From Paremcibacter congregatus (GTDB lineage Bacteria > Pseudomonadota > Alphaproteobacteria > Sphingomonadales > Emcibacteraceae): a DNA stretch of 64,000 nt. The translations under genes were made by a program, and so were the position numbers. The stretch covers positions 3,875,501 to 3,939,500 of the forward strand of contig NZ_CP041025.1 in the NCBI RefSeq assembly GCF_006385135.1. The letters are read 5' to 3'. How positions within the stretch are numbered: the stretch's first letter is position 1; each line of letters begins with the position of its first letter. Below, one piece after another: positions 17,443 to 26,124 of the stretch. Under the pieces are notes generated by a model that saw nothing but the letters and a program-made list of their open reading frames with translations, was not told the origin of the DNA and did no database searches.

Positions 17443-18645
17443 ATGCACCCCCATATCCAGAAACTTCATAACATAGCAGGCAAGACAGATCGGTTGATTA
17501 TCGGACTGATGAGCGGAACCTCGCTCGACGGACTCGATGTGGCATTATGTCGAATTTCAGGCCAGGGAATGGAAACCGGCGTAGAACTGCTGCACTTCGA
17601 TACGATTGCCTATGACAAAACCTATAAGGACAAAATCAAAAGCGTCTTTTCCAAGCGTCAGGTGGATCTCCAGAATGTCTGCCTGCTGAATCCCTGGATT
17701 GGGGAACTTCACGGTGAAATGATCCTCACCTGCCTGCAAAAATGGGGCCTTGACGCGACCTCTATTGACTTGATCGCCAGCCACGGCCAGACCATTTATC
17801 ATAGCCCAAAATCTCTGCATCAACTGGCAGATTATTCAAACGCCACCCTGCAGATTGGCGACGGCGATCACATAGCCTGCACAACCGGAATCATCACCTG
17901 CAGCGATTTCCGGCAAAAGCATATCGCCGCCGGGGGAGAAGGCGCCCCGCTCGCCGTTTATGGCGATTATCTGCTGTTCAGCAACGCGGCGGAAAATCGC
18001 GTGATGCTCAATCTGGGTGGCATTGCCAATTTAACCTATTTACCCAAATCCCTGGACGCGTCCCATGTTTTCAGCAGTGATGTCGGCCCCGGCAACACCA
18101 TGATGGACGCCTTTGTGCAGCAGCATTGCCCCGGTCAGTATTTTGATGAGAATTCAGCCCTGGCCTTACAGGGAAATGTCCACCCCGGCCTGTTGACTGC
18201 TCTTAAATTTCATTCTTTTTTTGATCAGCCACTGCCCAAAACAACCGGACCCGAACTGTTCAATCTCGCTTATCTTCAGGATGCGCGGACAAGATGTGGC
18301 GTCAGGGAAATTTCGCCCGCAGATATCATGGCCACCTTAAATTATTTTTCCGCGGAAATGATTGTTCACGCCTTGAATATATGTGTCGACAAACTAGACA
18401 GTTACGAACTTTATGCAAGTGGCGGCGGCGTTCAAAACCCCCTGCTGATGAAAAATATCAGGAGTCTGCTCGGTGGTAAAAAAATCCGCTCCACCGCAGA
18501 TTTGAATATTAATCCAGATGCCAAGGAGGCCGTACTTTTCGCCATTCTCGCCAATGAATGTGTCGCGGGGGGGAAGACTCGATTTGGCAATATGAAAGAA
18601 GGTATTCCATCCATCACAATGGGCAAAATCAGTTTCTACGATTAA
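17443..18645 (+). CDS. anmK: Anhydro-N-acetylmuramic acid kinase
   Basis: Enzyme of 400 residues that opens the anhydro ring of 1,6-anhydro-MurNAc while phosphorylating it, giving MurNAc-6-phosphate for MurQ. The family signature GLMSGTSLDGLDV lies near residue 22, followed by IASHGQTIYH, IGDGDHIA, FRQKHIAAGGEGAPL, MLNLGGIANLTYL and SSDVGPGNTMMDAF, as in E. coli AnmK. It is slightly longer than the roughly 370-residue E. coli protein, mostly by an N-terminal extension. It is the last gene of the murQ operon and begins 6 nt after the kinase stop. Its presence shows that anhydro-muropeptides, the products of lytic transglycosylases, are among the substrates of the locus. Confidence 0.96.
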   Translation: MHPHIQKLHNIAGKTDRLIIGLMSGTSLDGLDVALCRISGQGMETGVELLHFDTIAYDKTYKDKIKSVFSKRQVDLQNVCLLNPWIGELHGEMILTCLQKWGLDATSIDLIASHGQTIYHSPKSLHQLADYSNATLQIGDGDHIACTTGIITCSDFRQKHIAAGGEGAPLAVYGDYLLFSNAAENRVMLNLGGIANLTYLPKSLDASHVFSSDVGPGNTMMDAFVQQHCPGQYFDENSALALQGNVHPGLLTALKFHSFFDQPLPKTTGPELFNLAYLQDARTRCGVREISPADIMATLNYFSAEMIVHALNICVDKLDSYELYASGGGVQNPLLMKNIRSLLGGKKIRSTADLNINPDAKEAVLFAILANECVAGGKTRFGNMKEGIPSITMGKISFYD

Positions 18646-18699
18646 AGATGGCCGCCGCCCAACCTGTTGCGACGCATGAATTAACATCTGTCAACGGCG

Positions 18700-21600
18700 T
18701 CAGCGGTGCGGCTTTTCCTTAAATAGGGCCTCATCCGGATAAAGCAGATACAGCGTCCGACGCGCCTTGAACTCATCCAAATCCGCTTTCCAGCTTAACC
18801 GTATCTCCTCGGCGCTCAGCCCCGCTTCTATCTGTCGCCGAAACAGATCGGTTCCCATCAGCTTGTCCAGCCATTGCGGCCGGTCAAGGAATTTCTCCTC
18901 CAGCGCCTTCGCCTTATGATACCAAGCGATCAATATTTCGATATTCAGGCCAGTGACAGAACTAGAACGGAAATCCCGACCGAAAAGTTGTTGCCCCTTT
19001 AATTTGGGATCAAGGGCCGCGCCCGGTTTCGGGACCGGGGTAAATTGAAAGCCGCCATATTCAGGCCGGACACCACCCAGTACCTGAAAGGGGAAATCCG
19101 TCCCCCGGCCCACGCTGACGGTGGTGGCTTCAAATAAAGCCAGAGATGGGTACAGCTTGATCGCCTTTTGATTGGGTAAATTGGGGGAAGGCTTGACAGG
19201 CAGGATATAATCCGTGGCGTGGGTGTAATTTTGCACAGGAATAACCGTCAAATCACATGTCGCCCCATAGGGCAACCACCCTTCCCCGTTGATCATCCGC
19301 GCCAGTTCCCCCAAGGTCATGCCATGCAACAGAGGAATGGGATGCATTCCGACAAAGCTTTGGAAGGCCGGCTGCAAAATGGGGCCGTCAATATAGGCGC
19401 CGTTGGGGTTGGGACGATCCAGCAACACCAGTGGAATCTTGTTGCGGGCGCAGCTGTCCATGACATAATGCAGGGAACTCAGGTAAGTATAGAACCGCAC
19501 TCCCACATCCTGAAGATCAAACACCAGAACATCCAGATCGGTTGTATCCTCGGCCGACGGGGATTTTTTCTTGCCATAGATTGACAGGATGGGTAACCCG
19601 CTTTGACTGTCCCTGCCATCGTCAACCTTGGCGCCAGCATCTGCGGTTCCGCGAATACCATGTTCAACGGCAAACAGTTTTGTCACCGCGACCCCTTCGG
19701 CCTGTAAAACATCAATCAGATGACGATCCTCAACCCGGGAGCTTGGATTGACGATCAGGCCCGCCCGTTTTCCCGCCAGCGCCTGTGTTACCAGATCCAG
19801 CCGTTCCGCCCCAGGCACCGCCTCCGCTTCCAGCTGGATCGGCAGATGACCCTGAGCTAGTTGATCACCGGCAAGTATTTGCACCAACGCATTAATGCTG
19901 GGACTTGAATAAGCGCCGCTCTGTTCATCCTTCACAGTGTTATAGTTATAGATGGCATAGGCGGCATCAACTTGATTGACAACAGACAGGATATCCGTCG
20001 GAAAACGCAAACTGATGAACACCGTTTCCTGCCCCGCCATGCGTGCCATGCGGTGAAGATTTTGCACCAGCTTCAAGCTTTCCGCCGTGTCTTCTTTGCC
20101 CCGCCATTCTGTGTCCGTCTTGGCCTGCCAGTCATTCACATCTCCCATACCACCCAGATCCACCGGGCTCGCCGCGGGGGTAATATGACCCGTGATCAAC
20201 AGATGCGTCGCCGGTGTCTGGTCCTGTGTCGGCATGATGTCCGTGATAATTTCCGGTGTAAGATCCGACAAAGAGGTGCCTTTTATATCAATTCTTTGTT
20301 CTGGGAACCGCACCCTCAGAGCCGATAGAAAGGCTTGCGTCACCTCTTCTGTTGGCATAATCACATGAATGGAACGAATGTCGTCGCCGACCACTTTTCC
20401 GGCCCGGAGTGTCTTCAGCGCGGTGATAGCGGCGACGGCCAGCTTTCGTTCAACATCCCGGTGCGCCGCCGTCCCGATGGTCTTTTCCGCCTGAATGATT
20501 TTTTGACCTAGTGACCGTTCAGCAGTTTCCCGGATGTTGAATTCTTCTTTCAGCCTCAGGATACGCCGCACGCTATGGGTAATGTCCTGTTCCCTGATCT
20601 CACCAGCCTCAACCCTGCGGGCAAGGTGCTCGATCAGGGCATCAACATCTTCCAGGTCGCGGGCGGACTGCACCTGGACCGGCATCAATAGAAGATCAAT
20701 GCCCGCTTTGAGCGCGCTTGCCATAGCGTCTTTGCGGTCCAGCAGGCTGGATATGGCTTTCATATTCATGGCATCCGAGACAATAACCCCGTCATAGCCG
20801 AATTCATGACGTAAAATTCCTGTCAGCATCTTTTTCGACAGAGTGGCTGGGGCATAGTGTAAGGATCCGTCCTTTGCCGTAATCTTATCGCCATCTAGTG
20901 CCGGGAACTGGATATGGGCCGTCATGATCATGGGCGCCTTCCCCGCAGCGATCAGGCGGGCAAAAGGCCATAAATCCGTATCATAAGACCTTGCCCGGTC
21001 ATGCCCTACCTGGGGCACCGCAAGGTGACTGTCCAGCGCCGTATCGCCGTGGCCGGGAAAATGTTTTAAAGTCGAGATAACACCACTGTCCATCATGCCC
21101 TGGGCCATCTGTCCCGCCAGCGCCGTCACCTTTTCAGGCTGATCGGAAAAGGACCGCACGTTAATCACCGGATTGTCGCGGTTGGTATTAATATCAACAA
21201 CCGGGGCGTGGTTGACATTTATCCCCAGAGCCATAAGCTCCGCGCCCAAAATGGCGCCAACCTTGCGGGCGAAATCATTTTGTCGTCCCGGCGGCGTGGC
21301 TGAAATGGCCATATTACCGGCAAAATTAGTCGCCCAGCTCCCGGGCAACCGCGCCACTTTGCCGCCTTCCTGATCAATGGAGATCAAAAGCGGCACCCCG
21401 GACGGAGACCTCAGGCTATGCCGTTGCAACCCATGGGTCAGCCGGACTGTCTGTTCGATGCTGTCAATATTATCCGCAAACAATATCACGCCCCCCAAGG
21501 CATGACGTTCGAGAAAACCGGCGACTTCGGCGGGCACTTGTTGCATGGGGGTTCGGCATTCTTCCTTTTCCCCTTTAGGCTCAGAACAGAAATAGCGGAA

Positions 21601-21774
21601 ATCAAGGATGATTTTCTGCGCTATTTTATCCTTGAGCGACATCCGGGAAAGGGTTTCCGACACCCGTTCTTCAGGCGTGCTCTTCGAACTGCAGCCTGCC
21701 AACAACATCACGCCTAGCATAAGAATTAGCATCAAGCGGGAGAAAGCAACGGGCAGGACTGATCGGTACGACAT
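18700..21774 (-). CDS. NagZ-NamZ fusion lipoprotein (GH3 hexosaminidase plus GH171 exo-muramidase)
   Basis: Predicted lipoprotein of 1024 residues (lipobox LLAGC, Cys28). Residues about 35-415 are a GH3 beta-N-acetylglucosaminidase: IDQEGGKVARLP (134-143), KHFPGHG (237-243) with the Asp248-Ser-His250 dyad of NagZ enzymes, and nucleophile Asp334 in VSDAMNMKA. Residues about 440-645 form a GH3-type C-terminal domain. Residues about 650-1024 are a DUF1343/NamZ domain: VEHGIRGT with Glu704, FDLQDVGVRFYTYLSS (752-767) and LDRPNPNG (785-792). NagZ removes terminal GlcNAc and NamZ removes terminal MurNAc, so one lipoprotein could shorten glycan chains from the non-reducing end. It follows the symporter gene by 18 nt, probably as an operon. 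Confidence 0.93.
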   Translation of the reverse strand: MSYRSVLPVAFSRLMLILMLGVMLLAGCSSKSTPEERVSETLSRMSLKDKIAQKIILDFRYFCSEPKGEKEECRTPMQQVPAEVAGFLERHALGGVILFADNIDSIEQTVRLTHGLQRHSLRSPSGVPLLISIDQEGGKVARLPGSWATNFAGNMAISATPPGRQNDFARKVGAILGAELMALGINVNHAPVVDINTNRDNPVINVRSFSDQPEKVTALAGQMAQGMMDSGVISTLKHFPGHGDTALDSHLAVPQVGHDRARSYDTDLWPFARLIAAGKAPMIMTAHIQFPALDGDKITAKDGSLHYAPATLSKKMLTGILRHEFGYDGVIVSDAMNMKAISSLLDRKDAMASALKAGIDLLLMPVQVQSARDLEDVDALIEHLARRVEAGEIREQDITHSVRRILRLKEEFNIRETAERSLGQKIIQAEKTIGTAAHRDVERKLAVAAITALKTLRAGKVVGDDIRSIHVIMPTEEVTQAFLSALRVRFPEQRIDIKGTSLSDLTPEIITDIMPTQDQTPATHLLITGHITPAASPVDLGGMGDVNDWQAKTDTEWRGKEDTAESLKLVQNLHRMARMAGQETVFISLRFPTDILSVVNQVDAAYAIYNYNTVKDEQSGAYSSPSINALVQILAGDQLAQGHLPIQLEAEAVPGAERLDLVTQALAGKRAGLIVNPSSRVEDRHLIDVLQAEGVAVTKLFAVEHGIRGTADAGAKVDDGRDSQSGLPILSIYGKKKSPSAEDTTDLDVLVFDLQDVGVRFYTYLSSLHYVMDSCARNKIPLVLLDRPNPNGAYIDGPILQPAFQSFVGMHPIPLLHGMTLGELARMINGEGWLPYGATCDLTVIPVQNYTHATDYILPVKPSPNLPNQKAIKLYPSLALFEATTVSVGRGTDFPFQVLGGVRPEYGGFQFTPVPKPGAALDPKLKGQQLFGRDFRSSSVTGLNIEILIAWYHKAKALEEKFLDRPQWLDKLMGTDLFRRQIEAGLSAEEIRLSWKADLDEFKARRTLYLLYPDEALFKEKPHR

Positions 21775-21792
21775 ATTGAATTTCCACGGACG

Positions 21793-23352
21793 CTAAAGTT
21801 CACTCGTTACCTGTTTGTCATTTCCGGCCAGACAAACCAGAAAGGCACAACCGGTGCCAATACAAAGCTGCCAAGAGAACGCCAACGCCTTCCACCCTTG
21901 TGGAAGTCCCAGAACATCAACAATATAGCTCTGTTGCAACAACGTAACCACAAAACCCACCACCAATGCCAGAATAACAGACCGTGGGGAGCCCCGCTTT
22001 GTAAACAGGACCGTAAAATAGACCCCCAGCAACCCGGAATAGGAAAACACCATCACTGACAGGGCAAATTCCAACAGGGGCATATTGGTATATTTCTGCC
22101 AATAGTAACAAAGCACTGCCATCAGGAATAACCCAATCCCCACGCCCCCCATGCAGATGCGGCCGGCGATAACAAAATGCTTTTCCGCCACCACTGATTT
22201 GCTCTCGCGCCAGGGTTTATAAAAATCCTGCACAATCACAGACGACATGGAATTCAGGCCTGAATTGATGGTTGAAACCGCCGCCGCAATCACCCCAATG
22301 GTCACCAGTCCCCGCATCCCAGCGGGGAGTTCGGTGAGGATATAATGCATAAATATGGTAATCTTCTCCCCCGCGAATGTCTGATTGGCAGCCGAGGCTA
22401 CGCCAGCACCCATAAGGTCAGGCCGTTCATAAAAGACATGCAACAATTGACCAATGGAAATGAAGAGCCAGACCACAGGAACGGCAACAATAGCCGAAAT
22501 CAAAAGCGCCTTCCCGCCCTCATTCTCATTTTTACAGGTCAGCACCCGCTGCGTCATATCCTGATCAAGCCCAAAGGCGCCAATGGACAGCAATGTGAAA
22601 CCGGTCAAGATTGAAATCAAGGTAAAAGGTTCGGAAAAATTCATCGCCGTGTTGATAAAGCGTAGTTTATTCTGCCCGTCGGGAGCTTGACTGAGACCGG
22701 CGAAAATATCATCGGAACTGGCCGGAATTTGGTCCCATAAAAAAAACAGCACAGCGCCCACGGCGATACAGTATATGATAAACTGGATCAGGTCGCTCCA
22801 GACAACCGAATTGATTCCACCGAGAAACGTCATCACAAAGCCCAGCGCCATCATGATAAAGGCGGCCATAATGATACTGTCCGCATCCACATTTGAAAAA
22901 AGGATCATGGCCACGGCAATGGCCGCCAGATAAAGCCGGGCGCCACTGGCGAACATGCGGCCGATCAAATACATACCGCCCGCGGCCCGCATGGTCGTCG
23001 CGTTAAACCTTACTGCCAGAATTTCATAAACCGTGGTCGCCTTATAGTGATAAAATTTCGGGATCAGTATTTTGGCAACAAACAACGCCGCGATCAAGGT
23101 TCCGATATTTGTGGTAAGATAGGTGTAGTCGCCGCGAAACCCCTGATCCGGCCCCCCGAGAAAAGTGGCTGCGGATTGCGATGTGGCGAGCACTGATATG
23201 GACACCACCCAGAAGGGCATTTTATTGCCACCGAGGAAATAATCCTGCGAATTTTCTGATTTGACCCGGGTGGACATCCAGCTCATCCCCATTAACAGGG
23301 CAAGATAGCCCCCGACGATAACCCAATCGAGCAACGCAAAACTATCCGTCAT
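21793..23352 (-). CDS. Sodium:solute symporter (SSS family)
   Basis: Inner-membrane symporter of 519 residues with about 13 hydrophobic helices. SSS features include an N-terminal GGYLALLMGMSW helix, SQDYFLGGNKMPFWVVSISVLATSQSA spread over helices 1-2 with the family Ser/Thr-rich sodium site, and GLFVAKILIP-like segments in the middle. It resembles the SGLT/YidK branch that carries sugars and sialic acid. It is the first gene of an operon with the NagZ-NamZ lipoprotein, so GlcNAc, MurNAc or anhydro-MurNAc freed in the periplasm are the likely cargo. This would replace the MurP/NagE PTS systems used by enterobacteria. GAGGTGAGGG upstream supports the ATG. Confidence 0.9.
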   Translation of the reverse strand: MTDSFALLDWVIVGGYLALLMGMSWMSTRVKSENSQDYFLGGNKMPFWVVSISVLATSQSAATFLGGPDQGFRGDYTYLTTNIGTLIAALFVAKILIPKFYHYKATTVYEILAVRFNATTMRAAGGMYLIGRMFASGARLYLAAIAVAMILFSNVDADSIIMAAFIMMALGFVMTFLGGINSVVWSDLIQFIIYCIAVGAVLFFLWDQIPASSDDIFAGLSQAPDGQNKLRFINTAMNFSEPFTLISILTGFTLLSIGAFGLDQDMTQRVLTCKNENEGGKALLISAIVAVPVVWLFISIGQLLHVFYERPDLMGAGVASAANQTFAGEKITIFMHYILTELPAGMRGLVTIGVIAAAVSTINSGLNSMSSVIVQDFYKPWRESKSVVAEKHFVIAGRICMGGVGIGLFLMAVLCYYWQKYTNMPLLEFALSVMVFSYSGLLGVYFTVLFTKRGSPRSVILALVVGFVVTLLQQSYIVDVLGLPQGWKALAFSWQLCIGTGCAFLVCLAGNDKQVTSEL

Positions 23353-23526
23353 AACAAATCCCTCACCTCACGCATTTTGACTTTTAGAAGAGGAACACCG
23401 GTCAAGACGGTTGATACAGCCGGCTATCACAATGTGCGACCGCCTGAAATCCGGCAAACACGTTTTCTAATTTTCTCCCACACCCAAGAAACCGCGAACG
23501 GTTCTCTTGGTAAAGGCTGTGTATAC

Positions 23527-23542
23527 ACCACTTTCAAGTGGT
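23527..23542. promoter_or_regulatory. Inverted repeat upstream of the symporter-NagZ/NamZ operon
   Basis: ACCACTT and AAGTGGT form a perfect 7-bp inverted repeat around TC, about 175 bp before the symporter start. No T tract follows, so it is more like an operator than a terminator. The TGGT core recalls GntR/UTRA sites, but the arms are in the opposite order from the others in this window. Confidence 0.35.
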
Positions 23543-23813
23543 ATGCAACATGAGGAAGATCATTATAACAAATTCTCTTTTAAAAAAGACCGAATTTGAA
23601 GAAATTCAAACCTTTCGATAAATATTTTCTCTGAAAAATTCATGACATCGTTTTTTAAAAATGAGTTCAATTTATATTTTTTATTCAAATATTACAAAAT
23701 GTTAAATGATATATTTCGAGAAATAAAATCTCAGAAAGACATACAATCCCGCAAAATAATTTCGGGTTTTTCGAAGAAAAAATTCCCAAAAAACCTTACA
23801 AACCATTTGCTAT

Positions 23814-23832
23814 ATGGTATTGTAATTGGTAT
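23814..23832 (+). promoter_or_regulatory. Tandem GGTAT half-sites upstream of nagZ
   Basis: ATGGTAT (23814-23820) and AATTGGTAT (23824-23832) are direct repeats 12 nt apart. They match the element before murQ and those before the receptor at 26125. They probably bind one of the two GntR/UTRA regulators. Confidence 0.45.
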
Positions 23833-23956
23833 CTAGTTAATAACTTGAAACGATGTAACAAACTCATCATAGGCCTCTATCTGTACTGCTTGTATCCTCT
23901 GGCTATATAGGCGCTTACCCTGTGTCCTTATGATGTTTTCACTTTGGAAGATTCCC

Positions 23957-25006
23957 ATGACAGAAACCCCTGCTCTCCGTCCTGCCAGTACGACCTCAAA
24001 CGTCATTTTTGGATGTTCAGGGCTTCGCCTCACCCGGGCGGAAATCAACCTGTTCACGGCAGTAAAACCCTGGGGATTGATCTTGTTTTCCCGCAACCTG
24101 CAATCTCCGGATCAGGTCACGTCACTGGTCGGAGATTTTAAAGAAGCCATCGGACGAGACGAGGTTATGGTCTTGATTGATCAGGAAGGAGGGCGTGTGT
24201 CCCGGCTCCCGCGGGAATTCTGGCGCATCCCCCCAAGCCCGACCCTGTTTGCAGAAATCTATAAAAACGCCCCCCGGGACGCCGAAACCGCCATTTACCT
24301 TAATTACCGACTGATCGCTCACGATCTGAAAACGCTGGGCATCAATGTTAATTGCGCGCCAATGCTGGACATTCCTCTGGCGGGCTCCGCCCCCGTTGTC
24401 ACAGATCGGGCGCTCGGGACCACACCAGAGGGGGTTAGCCAGCTGGCTGTCCAGGCCATCGCCGGCATGAAAGCTGGCGGCGTCGCGCCTGTGATCAAAC
24501 ATGGTCCCGGCCACGGGCGCGCCACAGTCGACAGCCACCATGACGTGCCCCGCGTCGCCGCATCCCTGGAATCTCTTGCTGCCTTTGATTTTATTCCCTT
24601 CAAAAACCTGCACAAGGAAGCCATGTTGATGACGGCCCATATTATATATGACGCCATTGATTCCACCTTGCCCGGCACCATCTCGCCAATCATCATCAAT
24701 AATATCATTCGGTCAGAACTGGATTTTGGTGGTCTGATCATGACCGACGACATTAACATGCATGCTCTCTCCGGGCCCATCGAACAACGGGGCAAACAGG
24801 CCATTGCGGCGGGCTGTGATGTCATTCTACACTGCAGTGGCATTCTGGAAGAAATGACCCGACTTGCAGAGGTAGTTCAGGATCTAGAGGGCGCCAGCCT
24901 GAAACGGGCGAAAAAGGCAGAATTCGAGGCTTTTGCCGAGGCGGGGGAAATTGATCCGGTCCAAATTCAGGCGGAACTGGACAGAATACTTCACGACTAT
25001 TTGTGA
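23957..25006 (+). CDS. nagZ: Beta-N-acetylhexosaminidase, cytoplasmic NagZ
   Basis: GH3 glycosidase of 349 residues without signal peptide, releasing GlcNAc from GlcNAc-(anhydro)MurNAc and muropeptides in the cytoplasm. It has LIDQEGGRVSRLP, VIKHGPGHGRATVDSHHDVP (the NagZ Asp-Ser-His loop) and the nucleophile Asp in MTDDINMHA. GPGHG is the only visible departure from the usual IPGHG-type loop. I choose ATG 23957 because GGAAG lies seven bases upstream; the ATG at 23930 lacks such a site. This second GH3 enzyme, besides the lipoprotein fusion at 18700, implies hydrolysis both outside and inside the inner membrane. It is followed by a GntR/UTRA gene 225 bp downstream. Confidence 0.93.
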   Translation: MTETPALRPASTTSNVIFGCSGLRLTRAEINLFTAVKPWGLILFSRNLQSPDQVTSLVGDFKEAIGRDEVMVLIDQEGGRVSRLPREFWRIPPSPTLFAEIYKNAPRDAETAIYLNYRLIAHDLKTLGINVNCAPMLDIPLAGSAPVVTDRALGTTPEGVSQLAVQAIAGMKAGGVAPVIKHGPGHGRATVDSHHDVPRVAASLESLAAFDFIPFKNLHKEAMLMTAHIIYDAIDSTLPGTISPIIINNIIRSELDFGGLIMTDDINMHALSGPIEQRGKQAIAAGCDVILHCSGILEEMTRLAEVVQDLEGASLKRAKKAEFEAFAEAGEIDPVQIQAELDRILHDYL

Positions 25007-25122
25007 TACGTCCTCGAATTGCCATTATTCCCTGTCGTTATATCCCTCATAGTTCTTCCTCTAAAGGCGAGCGAAAGGGGGAGAATTTTACTATAAATAC
25101 TTGTAATAGACATTTTATTTTT

Positions 25123-25160
25123 GATGGTTATTCTAATCTTTTCCATTCGATGGTAATCTT
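25123..25160 (+). promoter_or_regulatory. Direct repeats GATGGTTATTCT / GATGGTAATCTT upstream of gntR
   Basis: Two related 12-mers, at 25123-25134 and 25149-25160, are spaced by 26 nt, which places them on nearly the same face of the helix. They resemble degenerate versions of the TTGGTATCT element found elsewhere in the locus. Autoregulation of the GntR/UTRA gene at 25232 is the simplest reading. Confidence 0.4.
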
Positions 25161-25231
25161 ATGGAAATAATAACAATTTCTGCCCTGATTTCAGGAGGAG
25201 AGACACGATATATGGATGGGATTTTTTACAA

Positions 25232-25966
25232 ATGAAATTGGAGAGAATTACACCTGACAAAAGCACTGTAACGCCTCTATATATACAGATTGCGAATAAC
25301 ATCCGCACCTATATTACCGACCATAACGTCGAAGTTGGCGAAGCCTTGCCCCCGGAACGGGACCTGTGCCACATGACCGGGACGTCCCGGGTGACCATTC
25401 GCAAGGCCTTAAACAAGCTCGCAGAAGATAAAATAGTCCAACGTCGGCAGGGCGCGGGCACCTTTGTTCTGCCCCGGGTTGAACATCTGGGATCAAATCT
25501 TAGCGGCTTTACCGACAATGCTCTCAATCAGGGGCTCAGCCCCCAAGCCATATGGATCATGAAAACCTATGGCAGCCCCACCGCCGAAGAAGCTGAAATT
25601 CTGAAGATTTCTCAAACAGATAAAGTCGCACGCTTCGGCCGGGTACGCCTATCCGACAACCATCCACTGGCCATCGAACATGCCGTAGTTCCCGCCAAGC
25701 TCTTGCCAAATATTAGCGATATATCCGAATCCTTGTATCAGGCACTGGAATCAATGGGCAATCATCCGGTAACGGGCACCCAGCGGGTCAGGGCCTCTTT
25801 AGCCAACCCGACCGAAGCAGGTCTTCTGTCTGTCGCGGAAAACAGCGAAGTTCTGCGCATTGAACGACGATCCTATCTGGAAGATGGCACCCCCGTCGAA
25901 CTGACACGTTCTGCTTACCGTGGCGATCATTATGATATCGTGATGAATCTGGAAAATATTGAATAA
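25232..25966 (+). CDS. GntR-family regulator with UTRA domain, second paralogue
   Basis: Regulator of 244 residues with the winged-helix segments PLYIQIANNIR, LPPERDLCHMTGTSRVTIRKA and RQGAGTFVLP, and a UTRA effector domain starting near LSGFTDNALNQG. It is colinear with the murQ-linked GntR protein, with long matching stretches such as FGRVRLSD and LAIEHAV, so the two arose by duplication. It probably senses a phosphorylated amino sugar. It is convergent with the large TBDR gene at 26125 and downstream of nagZ. The existence of two regulators suggests that separate effectors, for example GlcNAc-6-phosphate and a MurNAc derivative, may be read independently, but this is inference. Confidence 0.9.
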   Translation: MKLERITPDKSTVTPLYIQIANNIRTYITDHNVEVGEALPPERDLCHMTGTSRVTIRKALNKLAEDKIVQRRQGAGTFVLPRVEHLGSNLSGFTDNALNQGLSPQAIWIMKTYGSPTAEEAEILKISQTDKVARFGRVRLSDNHPLAIEHAVVPAKLLPNISDISESLYQALESMGNHPVTGTQRVRASLANPTEAGLLSVAENSEVLRIERRSYLEDGTPVELTRSAYRGDHYDIVMNLENIE

Positions 25967-26050
25967 CATTCCCTCTCACACCCACCGCTAGAACCTCTCT
26001 TTCCTGTAAAAAAATGTGGGGAACAGGACGCTATGGGTTACGTCGTGTCC

Positions 26051-26088
26051 AAAAAAAACGTCTGGCTCCCGATATAGGGAGCCAGACG
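26051..26088 (-). terminator. Strong terminator downstream of TBDR gene
   Basis: CGTCTGGCTCCC (26059-26070) and GGGAGCCAGACG (26077-26088) form a 12-bp stem with a 6-nt loop. On the minus strand the stem is followed by eight T residues (26058-26051), ending transcription of the receptor gene. It may also act for the convergent gntR gene. Confidence 0.85.
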
Positions 26089-26124
26089 CCATTTAAATCA
26101 CGGAACGTTGTGTTTTAGCTCAGA

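Larger units (their letters stand above)
23353..23956. other. Divergent intergenic region between symporter and nagZ
   Basis: No convincing gene; a 64-codon AT-rich frame at 23642-23836 has no start signal or family resemblance. The region carries a perfect inverted repeat ACCACTT-TC-AAGTGGT (23527-23542) on the symporter side. On the nagZ side are direct GGTAT half-sites (23814-23832). The middle is very AT-rich and could hold promoters for both directions. Confidence 0.55.

Noticed and set aside
23642-23836. 64-codon AT-rich open frame between symporter and nagZ
   Set aside because: No ribosome-binding site, low-complexity Lys/Phe/Ile content expected of AT-rich DNA, and it overlaps likely operator half-sites.
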